Positions 1 through 9,305 are shown, counted from the first letter of the stretch. The stretch: 64,000 bases of DNA from Bilabrum cf. latius (GCA_965178125.1 OZ237746.1:930001-994000); one strand, 5' to 3'. Translations and numbers: made by a program. Notes: generated by a model not told the origin, from the sequence alone.

Positions 1-1
1 T

Positions 2-535
2 AGTGATATTCGTGTTCTCCTCCAAACTCCACCAAATATTAAGGGGTTTCTTCCTACGTCGGTAAACATCGTTCCATATACAGAATTAGGATAGTACAAT
101 AGTATTGATGGATTATTTAGTCGTTGTAATTGTTGTATCATTCTATACCAAGAAGAAATAAACTCTGGTCATTGGGTTTGCTTATTTAAGCGTAATAAAA
201 CAATATACTTCTTTGACAGTTACGGAATTCGTCCTGATAGGCAATAGAGTACGATGAGTGACGCCGTCCGGAAACGTTTTTATGAAGACCCTGAACTAAT
301 ACATTTAATGTATCATTCTCCGTATAAGATTGACTATAACCCATATTAGTTTTAGGCGGATGGAATGGATATAGCAACCTGCGGGAGACATTGTATAGTT
401 CGTCTTTGGAATAGGGGAAAAAACGCTGATTAGTATAAAAAGTGGGTGGATAAGGTTTGTAAGAAACATACATTAAATCCTGATGAATTAGTGTATTTAT
501 TGACGTATCATCTTAATGATATTAAGTCCCCATAA
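2..535 (+). CDS. Polinton/virophage-type cysteine protease (partial 5', TAG read as Gln)
   Basis: This is the C-terminal 177 codons of an adenain/Ulp1-like cysteine protease, the family that matures capsid proteins in Polintons, virophages and relatives. The gene starts upstream of the window. Catalytic landmarks are visible in order: His57 in GHW, Asp72 in FFDSYG, a region where the oxyanion-hole Gln is expected (codons 116 and 118, both TAG), and Cys127 in TCGRHC. Five in-frame TAG codons lie at 92, 245, 347, 353 and 431, and the gene ends at a TAA (533-535). No internal TAA or TGA occurs. Under the standard code this would be a pseudogene, but the conserved residues are intact and there are no frameshifts, so I favour a live gene with TAG as glutamine. 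Gln is otherwise encoded by three CAA codons and no CAG. It overlaps the tail of the convergent zinc-finger gene by 14 bp. Family assignment is from motifs; no search was run. Confidence 0.75.
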
Positions 536-683
536 AATGCTGATGCTTCTTGCTGTTAATATGGTGTGATTTATTGTATACTTTATATTTCCCACCACAA
601 GGGCAAAGAATTGTTTGCTTTAAAGTATCTTTATTTTTCTTGTAATATTCTTGATTATATTCCTGTGTATTTCTCACGGGCAT
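522..683 (-). CDS. small zinc-finger protein of the viral/Polinton type
   Basis: A 53-residue protein that starts at ATG (681-683 on the plus strand) and stops at TAA. The first half is charged and rich in Gln, Tyr and Lys (NTQEYNQEYYKKNKDTLKQ). The second half holds a single finger of the form CPCGGKY..., then HH and KHQH, so two Cys and two or more His can bind one zinc. Short proteins with this CxCGG...H...KH pattern are common in large DNA viruses, virophages and Polinton-like elements; their role is not established. The frame stays open further upstream to position 707 but without an ATG. The tail overlaps the protease tail (522-535), so the two genes converge. It uses two CAG and two CAA codons for Gln and no TAG. 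Confidence 0.6.
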   Translation of the reverse strand: MPVRNTQEYNQEYYKKNKDTLKQTILCPCGGKYKVYNKSHHINSKKHQHFMGT

Positions 684-715
684 ATCTCTGTTATATACTA
701 AGAACAAAGTACTTA

Positions 716-1639
716 ATGGAAAAGTATTTTGACGAAGTTCATACTCCTAGAAACCCTGAGCGGTCATATAGAAAAGTTTAGGCCTATGGAAATGCGGATA
801 TTTACTCTGCAGATTTAATTGACCTCTCAAGATTTGCTGAGTATAATGATAATTATAAATGGATACTCTCATTAATTGATATTATTTCAAGAAAAGGGAT
901 TGCTATACCACTCAAGAATAAACTAGCGACTACTGTGTTAAAAGGCTACAAATAGATTGTGGAAGGCTTGGGAAAACAACCTAATAAACTGTGGACTGAC
1001 TAGGGAAAAGAGTTCTATAATAAAACGTTTAAGAAATATCTTTCCAAACACAATACTCACCTGTACTCAACTTTTTCCGGAAAAAAGGCGGTTGTTGTGG
1101 AACGCTTCAATAGAACTATTTTAACCAAATTATTTAAGTCGATGGCTAAGAATAAGACACGACGATGGATTGATTTATTAACTGATGTTATTGTTTCCTA
1201 TAATAATACTGAACATAGCACCATTAAGATGACACCTAACGAATTGTGGGAAAAGGAAAAAGATTTCCAACCAAGTATTAAACGTCACTAGAAAAGCCCT
1301 ATTAAATTCAAGAAGGGCGATATCGTACGAGTAATGTACCCTAAGAAAACATTTGATAAAGGGTATTTACCTAATTGGAGTTGGGACGTCTTCAAAATTA
1401 ATAAGGTATTCTTGACAAATCCAACAACCTATACTTTGACGAATGGGGAAAAGAAGAAATTAGAGGGGAAATACTATGATTGGCAATTAAAGAAAACCGT
1501 GTAGCCTTTTGGGGTCTATAACATCGAAAGAGTTGTAGATACTGAAATGAAAGATGGAATTGAGTATAGTTTTGTGAAATGGGTGGGGTATGATGCTTCG
1601 CATAACAGTTGGATACCGACCAATCAACTAATAGATTGA
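716..1639 (+). CDS. Polinton/Maverick-type DDE integrase with chromodomain (TAG read as Gln)
   Basis: A 307-residue retroviral-type integrase, the enzyme that inserts Polintons and some virophages into host chromosomes. The start is ATG at 716, in frame with the whole domain, and the stop is TGA at 1637-1639. The catalytic triad is readable: Asp33 in YSADLIDLS, Asp95 in WTD[TAG]GKEF, and Glu129 in VVVERFNRT, with 33 residues between the last two. After the catalytic core, a short basic domain (KFKKGDIVRVMYPKK) is followed by a chromodomain-like C-terminus from about residue 268 (VVDTEMKDG..YSFVKWVGYD..HNSWIP), thought to guide integration to chromatin. Five in-frame TAG codons lie at 779, 953, 1001, 1289 and 1502. 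The one at 1001 is at the position of the usual Gln in TDQGxEF. Four CAA and no CAG codons are used. No frameshift and no internal TAA or TGA is seen. Lying next to the protease fits a single mobile element. Confidence 0.85.
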
Positions 1640-1707
1640 TTTTTATGGTGTCATCATGGGAATTACAACATTAAATTTTAATTGGAAAATTTTATTTATT
1701 CTTTCTA
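1640..1707. repeat. left piece of an interrupted AT-rich ~166-bp repeat unit
   Basis: The sequence just after the integrase stop (tttttatggtgtcatcat..., then ttttatttattctttc) matches the end of the repeat units at 8450-8517 and 8600-8683. The matching start of the next unit (gtctcttataattgacc) is found only at 8186, so this unit was split by the 6.5-kb insertion. Confidence 0.7.
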
Positions 1708-1904
1708 ATAATGCTAACGCCGAATGGGGTTCGGGGTTGATGTGGCGATGCGTTCGAGACTCGAACACAGGCTCCGGTCTACCAACGCGAGGTTGCAACC
1801 GCCAGTGCGACCAGCAGCTTGCGAGGCATTCCCTCGTCTCCTTCCTTAGGGAAGGGGGCGGGGCAGCGCGGCAGTGGCCGTTCCGGCTCATGCCGTTGTT
1901 TTGT
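1708..1904 (+). repeat. left terminal direct repeat (197 bp), truncated
   Basis: Identical by eye over 197 bp to 7823-8019, starting ataatgctaacgcc and ending gccgttgttttgt. The rest of the right-hand terminal unit (linker and 146-bp tail) is missing here; unrelated sequence begins at 1905. It contains a 15-bp palindrome at 1752-1766 (gttcgagactcgaac). Confidence 0.8.
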
Positions 1905-2429
1905 TTAGTATTTATGTTCGGTTTGGTGCTCACACGGGTAGTGCTTAACGCCGTGTCAACTATCGCGCGTGTCCATGTGGGTCCGTTCGGCCTACATCGT
2001 GCATCCATCCTCGGCCTACTTGGCGCTCCAGTGGATCCGAACCAATATTTACTTCGATGTGATCCATCTTTCTCGGCACATCGATGGGACTTCGGTCCGT
2101 TGGGCTCGGCTGCTGCTTGCGCCACGGTCTCCCGGGTGTGTGCTCGCCGATGGCATTTTCGCGCGATCTCTGCGTCCCTCCCTTTCGTACTTGTTCCTAC
2201 GCACGGCCATGCATGTAGAAACATATTCAAATGGTTCGATCTTACGGTTTTCCGACGACCCAGCCTTTCCGTTGGCGAGGCGCGCTCCGCTTTTCCGGTC
2301 GCACCTCGAAAGCAACCACTTTCGGCCAGATCAGCCATCGTACCAGGATACAGCACGATTTGCACCTATCGAGTGACTGATCATTTGAATTGTGCAGGGT
2401 GGGCACGTAGTCAGCTTGGACTCCATCGT
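1905..2429. other. unique GC-rich stretch between terminal repeat and minisatellite
   Basis: No gene recognised. Overlapping open frames exist on both strands but none shows a motif or a convincing start. The last ~30 bases grade into the first minisatellite copy. Confidence 0.5.
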
Positions 2430-5400
2430 CCTCTGGCTGCCGACGACAGCAGGCTCGGTGAGCCTTCGTCATCGTCCAGACAACCCTGCAGCTCGCACCA
2501 GGCGTGCGTGCAGGAGGTCGAAGCGAGCAGCGCGGTGTGGCGCAGCTCGTAGACGGAGGCCGGCCTGGAGCCTGGTCGGTTGACGCAGCATCAGTGGTGG
2601 GCTGGTGCTGTGTCTTGCGCGGGTGCCGGAGCTTGGCCACGGTGGCCTGCTGCTCCCTGCGCCCCACGCGCAGTTCCTCCCGCTCCGGCGGATGAGTCAG
2701 CAGTGGCACGTTGCCACCGGCTGACGACGACAGCAGGCTCGGTGAGCCTTCGTCATCGTCCAGAAAACCCTGCAGCTCGCACCAGGCGTGCGTGCAGGAG
2801 GTCGAAGCGAGCAGCGCGGTGTGGCGCAGCTCGTAGACGGAGGCCGGCCTGGAGCCTGGTCGGTTGACGCAGCATCAGTGGTGGGCTGGTGCTGTGTCTT
2901 TGCGCGGGTGCCGGAGCTTGGCCACGATGGCCTGCTGCTCCCTGCGCCCCACGCGCAGTTCCTCCCGCTCCGGCGGATGAGTCAGCAGTGGCACGTTGCC
3001 ACCGGCTGACGACGACAGCAGGCTCGGTGAGCCTTCGTCATCGTCCAGAAAACCCTGCAGCTCGCACCAGGCGTGCGTGCAGGAGGTCGAAGCGAGCAGC
3101 GCGGTGTGGCGCAGCTCGTAGACGGAGGCCGGCCTGGAGCCTGGTCGGTTGCCGCAGCATCAGTGGTGGGCTGGTGCTGTGTCTTGCGCGGGTGCCGGAG
3201 CCTGGCCACGATGGCCTGCTGCTCCCTGCGCCCACGCGCAGTTCCTCCCGCTCCGGCGGATGAGTCAGCAGTGGCACGTTGCCACCGGCTGACGACGACA
3301 GCAGGCTCGGTGAGCCTTCGTCATCGTCCAGAAAACCCTGCAGCTCGCACCAGGCGTGCGTGCAGGAGGTCGAAGCGAGCAGCGCGGTGTGGCGCAGCTC
3401 GTAGACGGAGGCCGGCCTGGAGCCTGGTCGGTTGACGCAGCATCAGTGGTGGGCTGGTGCTGTGTCTTGCGCGGGTGCCGGAGCTTGGCCACGATGGCCT
3501 GCTGCTCCCTGTGCCCCACGCGCAGTTCCTCCCGCTCCGGCGGATGAGTCAGCAGTGGCGCGTTGCCACCGGCTGACGACGACAGCAGGCTCGGTGAGCC
3601 TTCGTCATCGTCCAGAAAACCCTGCAGCTCGCACCAGGCGTGCGTGCAGGAGGTCGAAGCGAGCAGCGCGGTGTGGCGCAGCTCGTAGACGGAGGCCGGC
3701 CTGGAGCCTGGTCGGTTGCCGCAGCATCAGTGGTGGGCTGGTGCTGTGTCTTGCGCGGGTGCCGGAGCTGGGCCACGATGGCCTGCTGCTCCCTGCGCCC
3801 CACGCGCAGTTCCTCCCGCTCCGGCGGATGAGTCAGCAGTGGCACGTTGCCACCGGCTGACGACGACAGCAGGCTCGATGAGCCTTCGTCATCGTCCAGA
3901 AAACCCTGCAGCTCGCACCAGGCGTGCGTGCAGGAGGTCGAAGCGAGCAGCGCGGTGTGGCGCAGCTCGTAGACGGAGGCCGGCCTGGAGCCTGGTCGGT
4001 TGACGCAGCATCAGTGGTGGGCTGGTGCTGTGCCTTGCGCGGGTGCCGGAGCCTCGCCACGATGGCCTGCTGCTCCCTGCGCCCCACGCGCAGTTCCTCC
4101 CGCTCCGGCGGATGAGTCAGCAGTGGCACGTTGCCACCGGCTGACGACGACAGCAGGCTCGATGAGCCTTCGTCATCGTCCAGAAAACCCTGCAGCTCGC
4201 ACCAGGCGTGCGTGCAGGAGGTCGAAGCGAGCAGCGCGGTGTGGCGCAGCTCGTAGACGGAGGCCGGCCTGGAGCCTGGTCGGTTGACGCAGCATCAGTG
4301 GTGGGCTGGTGTTGTGTCTTGCGTGGGTGCCGGAGCCTGGCCACGGTGGCCTGCTGCTCCCTGCGCCCCACGCGCAGTTCCTCCCGCTCCGGCGGATGAG
4401 TCAGCAGTGGCACGTTGCCACCGGCTGACGACGACAGCAGGCTCGGTGAGCCTTCGTCATCGTCCAGAAAACCCTGCAGCTCGCACCAGGCGTGCGTGCA
4501 GGAGGTCGAAGCGAGCAGCGCGGTGTGGCGCAGCTCGTAGACGGAGGCCGGCCTGGAGCCTGGTCGGTTGACGCAGCATCAGTGGTGGGCTGGTGCTGTG
4601 TCTTTGCGCGGGTGCCGGAGCTTGGCCACGATGGCCTGCTGCTCCCTGCGCCCCACGCGCAGTTCCTCCCGCTCCGGCGGATGAGTCAGCAGTGGCACGT
4701 TGCCACCGGCTGACGACGACAGCAGGCTCGGTGAGCCTTCGTCATCGTCCAGAAAACCCTGCAGCTCGCACCAGGCGTGCGTGCAGGAGGTCGAAGCGAG
4801 CAGCGCGGTGTGGCGCAGCTCGTAGACGGAGGCCGGCCTGGAGCCTGGTCGGTTGACGCAGCATCAGTGGTGGGCTGGTGCTGTGTCTTGCGCGGGTGCC
4901 GGAGCCTGGCCACGATGGCCTGCTGCTCCCTGCGCCCCACGCGCAGTTCCTCCCGCTCCGGCGGATGAGTCAGCAGTGGCACGTTGCCACCGGCTGACGA
5001 CGACAGCAGGCTCGGTGAGCCTTCGTCATCGTCCAGAAAACCCTGCAGCTCGCACCAGGCGTGCGTGCAGGAGGTTGAAGCGAGCAGCGCGGTGTGGCGC
5101 AGCTCGTAGACGGAGGCCGGCCTGGAGCCTGGTCGGTTGCCGCAGCATCAGTGGTGGGCTGGTGCTGCGTCTTTGCGCGGGTGCCGGAGCTTGGCCACGA
5201 TGGCCTGCTGCTCCCTGCGCCCCACGCGCAGTTCCTCCCGCTCCGGCGGATGAGTCAGCAGTGGCACGTTGCCACCGACTGACGACGACAGCAGGCTCGG
5301 TGAGCCTTCGTCATCGTCCAGAAAACCCTGCAGCTCGCACCAGGCGTGCGTGCAGGAGGTCGAAGCGAGCAGCGCGGTGTGGCGCAGCTCGTAGACGGAG

Positions 5401-7275
5401 GCCGGCCTGGAGCCTGGTCGGTTGACGCAGCATCAGTGGTGGGCTGGTGCTGTGTCTTGCGCGGGTGCCGGAGCCTGGCCACGGTGGCCTGCTGCTCCCT
5501 GCGCCCCACGCGCAGTTCTCCCGCTCCGGCGGATGAGTCAGCAGTGGCACGTTGCCACCGGCTGACGACGACAGCAGGCTCGGTGAGCCTTCGTCATCGT
5601 CCAGAAAACCCTGCAGCTCGCACCAGGCGTGCGTGCAGGAGGTCGAAGCGAGCAGCGCGGTGTGGCGCAGCTCGTAGACGGAGGCCGGCCTGGAGCCTGG
5701 TCGGTTGACGCAGCATCAGTGGTGGGCTGGTGCTGTGTCTTTGCGCGGGTGCCGGAGCTTGGCCACGATGGCCTGCTGCTGCCTGCGCCCCACGCGCAGT
5801 TCTCCCGCTCCGGCGAATGAGTCAGCAGTGGCACGTTGCCACCGACTGACGACGACAGCAGGCTCGGTGAGCCTTCGTCATCGTCCAGAAAACCCTGCAG
5901 CTCGCACCAGGCGTGCGTGCAGGAGGTCGAAGCGAGCAGCGCGGTGTGGCGCAGCTCGTAGACGGAGGCCGGCCTGGAGCCTGGTCGGTTGCCGCAGCAT
6001 CAGTGGTGGGCTGGTGCTGTGTCTTGCGCGGGTGCCGGAGCCTGGCCACGATGGCCTGCTGCTCCCTGCGCCCCACGCGCAGTTCTCCCGCTCCGGCGGA
6101 TGAGTCAGCAGGGGCACGTTGCCACCGACTGACGACGACAGCAGGCTCGGTGAGCCTTCGTCATCGTCCAGAAAACCCTGCAGCTCGCACCAGGCGTGCG
6201 TGCAGGAGGTCGAAGCGAGCAGCGCGGTGTGGCGCAGCTCGTAGACGGAGGCCGGCCTGGAGCCTGGTCGGTTGACGCAGCATCAGTGGTGGGCTGGTGC
6301 TGTGTCTTTGCGCGGGTGCCGGAGCTTGGCCACGATGGCCTGCTGCTCCCTGCGCCCCACGCGCAGTTCCTCCCGCTCCGGCGGATGAGTCAGCAGTGGC
6401 ACGTTGCCACCGGCTGACGACGACAGCAGGCTCGGTGAGCCTTCGTCATCGTCCAGAAAACCCTGCAGCTCGCACCAGGCGTGCGTGCAGGAGGTTGAAG
6501 CGAGCAGCGCGGTGTGGCGCAGCTCGTAGACGGAGGCCGGCCTGGAGCCTGGTCGGTTGACGCAGCATCAGTGGTGGGCTGGTGCTGTGTCTTTGCGCGG
6601 GTGCCGGAGCTTGGCCACGATGGCCTGCTGCTCCCTGCGCCCCACGCGCAGTTCCTCCCGCTCCGGCGGATGAGTCAGCAGTGGCACGTTGCCACCGGCT
6701 GACGACGACAGCAGGCTCGGTGAGCCTTCGTCATCGTCCAGAAAACCCTGCAGCTCGCACCAGGCGTGCGTGCAGGAGGTCGAAGCGAGCAGCGCGGTGT
6801 GGCGCAGCTCGTAGACGGAGGCCGGCCTGGAGCCTGGTCGGTTGCCGCAGCATCAGTGGTGGGCTGGTGCTGTGTCTTGCGCGGGTGCCGGAGCTTGGCC
6901 ACGGTGGCCTGCTGCTCCCTGCGCCCCACGCGCAGTTCCTCCCGCTCCGGCGGATGAGTCAGCAGTGGCACGTTGCCACCGGCTGACGACGACAGCAGGC
7001 TCGGTGAGCCTTCGTCATCGTCCAGAAAACCCTGCAGCTCGCACCAGGCGTGCATGCAGGAGGTCGAAGCGAGCAGCGCGGTGTGGCGCAGCTCGTAGAC
7101 GGAGGCCGGCCTGGAGCCTGGTCGGTTGACGCAGCATCAGTGGTGGGCTGGTGCTGTGTCTTTGCGCGGGTGCCGGAGCCTGGCCACGATGGCCTGCTGC
7201 TCCCTGCGCCCACGCGCAGTTCTCCCGCTCCGGCGGATGAGTCAGCAGTGGCACGTTGCCATTGACTGACGCCCC
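2430..7275. repeat. minisatellite/satellite array, 17 copies of a ~284-bp GC-rich unit
   Basis: The marker gtgcgtgcaggaggt (one copy reads gtgcatgcaggaggt) recurs at about 2504, 2788, 3073, 3356, 3640, 3924, 4208, 4492, 4777, 5061, 5346, 5629, 5913, 6196, 6481, 6766 and 7050, giving 17 copies spaced 283-285 bp. Copies differ by point changes and single-base indels: tcttgcg or tctttgcg, gttgacg or gttgccg, ttcctcc or ttctccc, cttggcc or cctggcc. These variants are shuffled without a simple higher-order period, as expected from unequal exchange. Each copy carries the hairpin gtggcacgttgccac. Because 284 is not a multiple of three, the long open frames in both strands shift between copies. A degenerate further copy follows at about 7276-7375. 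Confidence 0.95.
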
Positions 7276-7677
7276 CTCGTCAGGCTTGCTCCCTACATCC
7301 AGTAGTTTGGAGCACCCTGATTTCCCGCTTTGCGGATGAGTCACTGCGGGTATATTCTCCGGCAGCTGACGATCTCTTGGGCCACATGGTTCCTCGCCCA
7401 GGAACAGGCATGTAGACACAGTGGTAGCCACTCCACTGGCCTACTTGCAGGTTCCCAATCGACTGGTTCTTCCACGGATGTCGCCGTACGTACCTCCTTT
7501 GGCACAACCCGACTGCATAGTCGATGAGTTGTGTCAACGGACTCAACGCCGGCGCGGTTTCGTCCCTGACCTACGGTCGTCGACTCGACTACCGCTATCA
7601 TCGACTGTTTCCACACGTCCTACAGATGGTCCCGACAACCAGTCAACTTCAATGATCAAGGCATGGCGATGTAAGAC
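7276..7677. other. diverged edge copy of the 284-bp repeat and right inner flank
   Basis: At 7336-7371 the text gcggatgagtcactgcggg...cggcagctgacga is a diverged version of the repeat segment gcggatgagtcagcagtgg...accggctgacga. On the minus strand the same frame encodes similar residues (PENIPAVTHPQ here, GGNVPLLTHPP in the array), hinting at a former protein-coding origin. From about 7375 to 7677 I see nothing recognisable. Confidence 0.5.
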
Positions 7678-7823
7678 TTGGCTGATAGTGGAGCGGACGC
7701 GCAACCGACGGTTCTGGTGCTTTCCAACCGACGTCGGCGCGCGGTCTGCTCAGATTGGCCATGCTTTGCCCATGTCTTGATTGAACTGGAGACGAAGTGT
7801 GTCGAGTAAGCATCGTTGCATCA
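7678..7823 (+). repeat. 146-bp partial terminal repeat (tail only)
   Basis: Identical by eye to 8040-8185 (ttggctgatagtggagcg ... catcgttgcatca). It directly abuts the complete terminal unit that starts at 7823, sharing one base, so the right end has two terminal-repeat tails in tandem. Confidence 0.8.
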
Positions 7824-8185
7824 TAATGCTAACGCCGAATGGGGTTCGGGGTTGATGTGGCGATGCGTTCGAGACTCGAACACAGGCTCCGGTCTACCAA
7901 CGCGAGGTTGCAACCGCCAGTGCGACCAGCAGCTTGCGAGGCATTCCCTCGTCTCCTTCCTTAGGGAAGGGGGCGGGGCAGCGCGGCAGTGGCCGTTCCG
8001 GCTCATGCCGTTGTTTTGTCCCACCCTCCTCTCCCTGGTTTGGCTGATAGTGGAGCGGACGCGCAACCGACGGTTCTGGTGCTTTCCAACCGACGTCGGC
8101 GCGCGGTCTGCTCAGATTGGCCATGCTTTGCCCATGTCTTGATTGAACTGGAGACGAAGTGTGTCGAGTAAGCATCGTTGCATCA
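7823..8185 (+). repeat. complete 363-bp LTR-like terminal repeat
   Basis: Made of the 197-bp segment shared with 1708-1904, a ~20-bp linker (cccaccctcctctccctgg), and the 146-bp tail shared with 7678-7823. The inner ends TGCTAACG and CGTTGCA form a short imperfect inverted repeat with 5'-TG...CA-3' borders, as in LTRs. Confidence 0.55.
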
Positions 8186-8770
8186 GTCTCTTATAATTGA
8201 CCTGTCAAATCTCTCAATTTTTGGGGGACTTTTCCAAAGGAACTTAAAATACAATTACTAATTGATTTTTCATTTCCTTTTTTAATTTTTATGGTATCAT
8301 CATTGGAATTACAACATTTAATTTTAATTGGGAACTTAATTTTAATATTTCTTTGTATCCTATATTGTCCAAAATTTTCAATCAATTTTTGTGTTTTTAA
8401 TTGGGGAGTTAGAAAACAATTATAATTTGTTTTTTTATTTTCCTTTTAATTTTTATGGTGTTATCATAGGAGTTACAACATATATTTTAATTGGAAAATT
8501 TTATTTATTCTTTCATAGTCTCTTATAATTGACCTGTCAAATCTCTCAATTTTTGGGGGACTTTTCCAAAGGGACTTAAAATACAATTACTAATTAATTT
8601 TTATTTTCCTTTTAATTTTTATGGTATCATCATAGGAATTACAACATATATTTTTAATAGGAAAATTTATTTATTCTTTCATAGTCTCCTTTATTCGACC
8701 GACCAAATCTCTCAATTTTAATCTTTGAAAAAGATATCAAAAGAGCGGAGGGCAAAGCCCGAGCATCTTG
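8186..8770. repeat. AT-rich tandem repeat, ~166-bp period
   Basis: The start motif gtctcttataattgacc occurs at 8186 and 8518 and as gtctcctttattcgacc at 8684; a degenerate start lies near 8352 (gtatcctatattgtcc). Spacing is 332 (2 x 166) and 166 bp. Each unit ends ...attctttcata. The last copy carries a ~49-bp extra segment at about 8720-8769 containing gggcaaagccc. Confidence 0.8.
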
Positions 8771-9305
8771 GGGACTTTTCCAATCCACCGAGAAAACGAA
8801 TACACACCCTTGTTAATCCTTAAAAATTGATTGGAAAATATCAGGAAGGCCTTGTAAGCCCTACTAAGGATTTCCAGCGGATTTGCCCTTATCTGGGAAA
8901 AGTAGGGGAAATCGTTGGAAAAGTTTGGAAAACCCCCTGTTTATCCAACTAAGGGTTTTGCGATACAACGCCGATGACCATGGATTTTGAGGAATTTTTG
9001 GAGTGGATTTGAGCCGTTCAGCCCTACCCCTTTTTCGGGTTCGTGGGAAATCGTCCAGTAAAACCCTTTAAAAGCGTGAACCTGCTACCTCAAAACTCAT
9101 ATGCTGGGAGAAAGTGTGAAAAAGTTAGATATATTCATGAAAATGACATTCTATGAAAAATTGAACGGAGAAGTCCAGTATTTGTAGGGGGCATCGGGAA
9201 TTCTTGGGAATTCTTAAAAATTGATTTGAAAATTTTAGATATATTCACGGAAAACCAAAACCTAAAGAAATATTGAAGAAATGTCCAGTATTAGCTGGGG
9301 GAAAA
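8771..9305. other. AT-rich non-coding stretch with degenerate repeats
   Basis: No gene recognised. A loose duplication is visible: ttagatatattcatgaaaa (9125) with gtccagtatttgtaggggg (9173), and ttagatatattcacggaaaa (9235) with gtccagtattagctggggg (9283), about 110 bp apart. The motif cttaaaaattgatt also recurs at 8819 and 9211. Confidence 0.5.

Larger units (their letters stand above)
1708..8185. mobile_element. 6.48-kb GC-rich insertion with LTR-like ends and an internal minisatellite
   Basis: A GC-rich block sits inside an AT-rich tandem repeat, and the two flanks join as one repeat unit once the block is removed; an empty-site equivalent is visible at 8507-8525. The left end (1708-1904) is an exact copy of 7823-8019 near the right end. 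The right end also carries a 146-bp duplication (7678-7823 and 8040-8185). The terminal unit begins ...TGCTAACG and ends CGTTGCA..., short inverted ends like those of LTRs. I found no reverse transcriptase, integrase or transposase inside. It may be a non-autonomous LTR element (LARD-like) whose interior was filled by satellite expansion. A clean target-site duplication is not resolved: left flank ctttcta, right flank gtctctt, empty site ctttcatagtctctt. A purely recombinational origin cannot be excluded. Confidence 0.45.

Noticed and set aside
566-781. Plus-strand 71-codon open frame between protease and integrase
   Set aside because: It overlaps the zinc-finger gene and the integrase start in another frame and shows no motif.
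2-1639. Protease and integrase as pseudogenes inactivated by CHG- or RIP-like C-to-T mutation
   Set aside because: Only TAG occurs in frame, never TAA or TGA; CAA codons are intact; out-of-frame CAG and many CTG sites survive; catalytic residues and reading frames are preserved. Not fully excluded.
1752-1766. tRNA-like or pol III B-box motif gttcgagactcgaac in the terminal repeat
   Set aside because: It is a 15-bp palindrome with no cloverleaf around it and no matching A box at a proper distance.
2504-7265. Repeat-protein gene made of the 284-bp units
   Set aside because: The unit is not a multiple of three and the best frame meets the same TGA in every copy, so no continuous repeat protein can be made without splicing. 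Kept only as a possible coding relic.
2430-7275. CRISPR array
   Set aside because: The repeats are 284 bp, contiguous and near identical throughout; there are no unique spacers and no cas genes.
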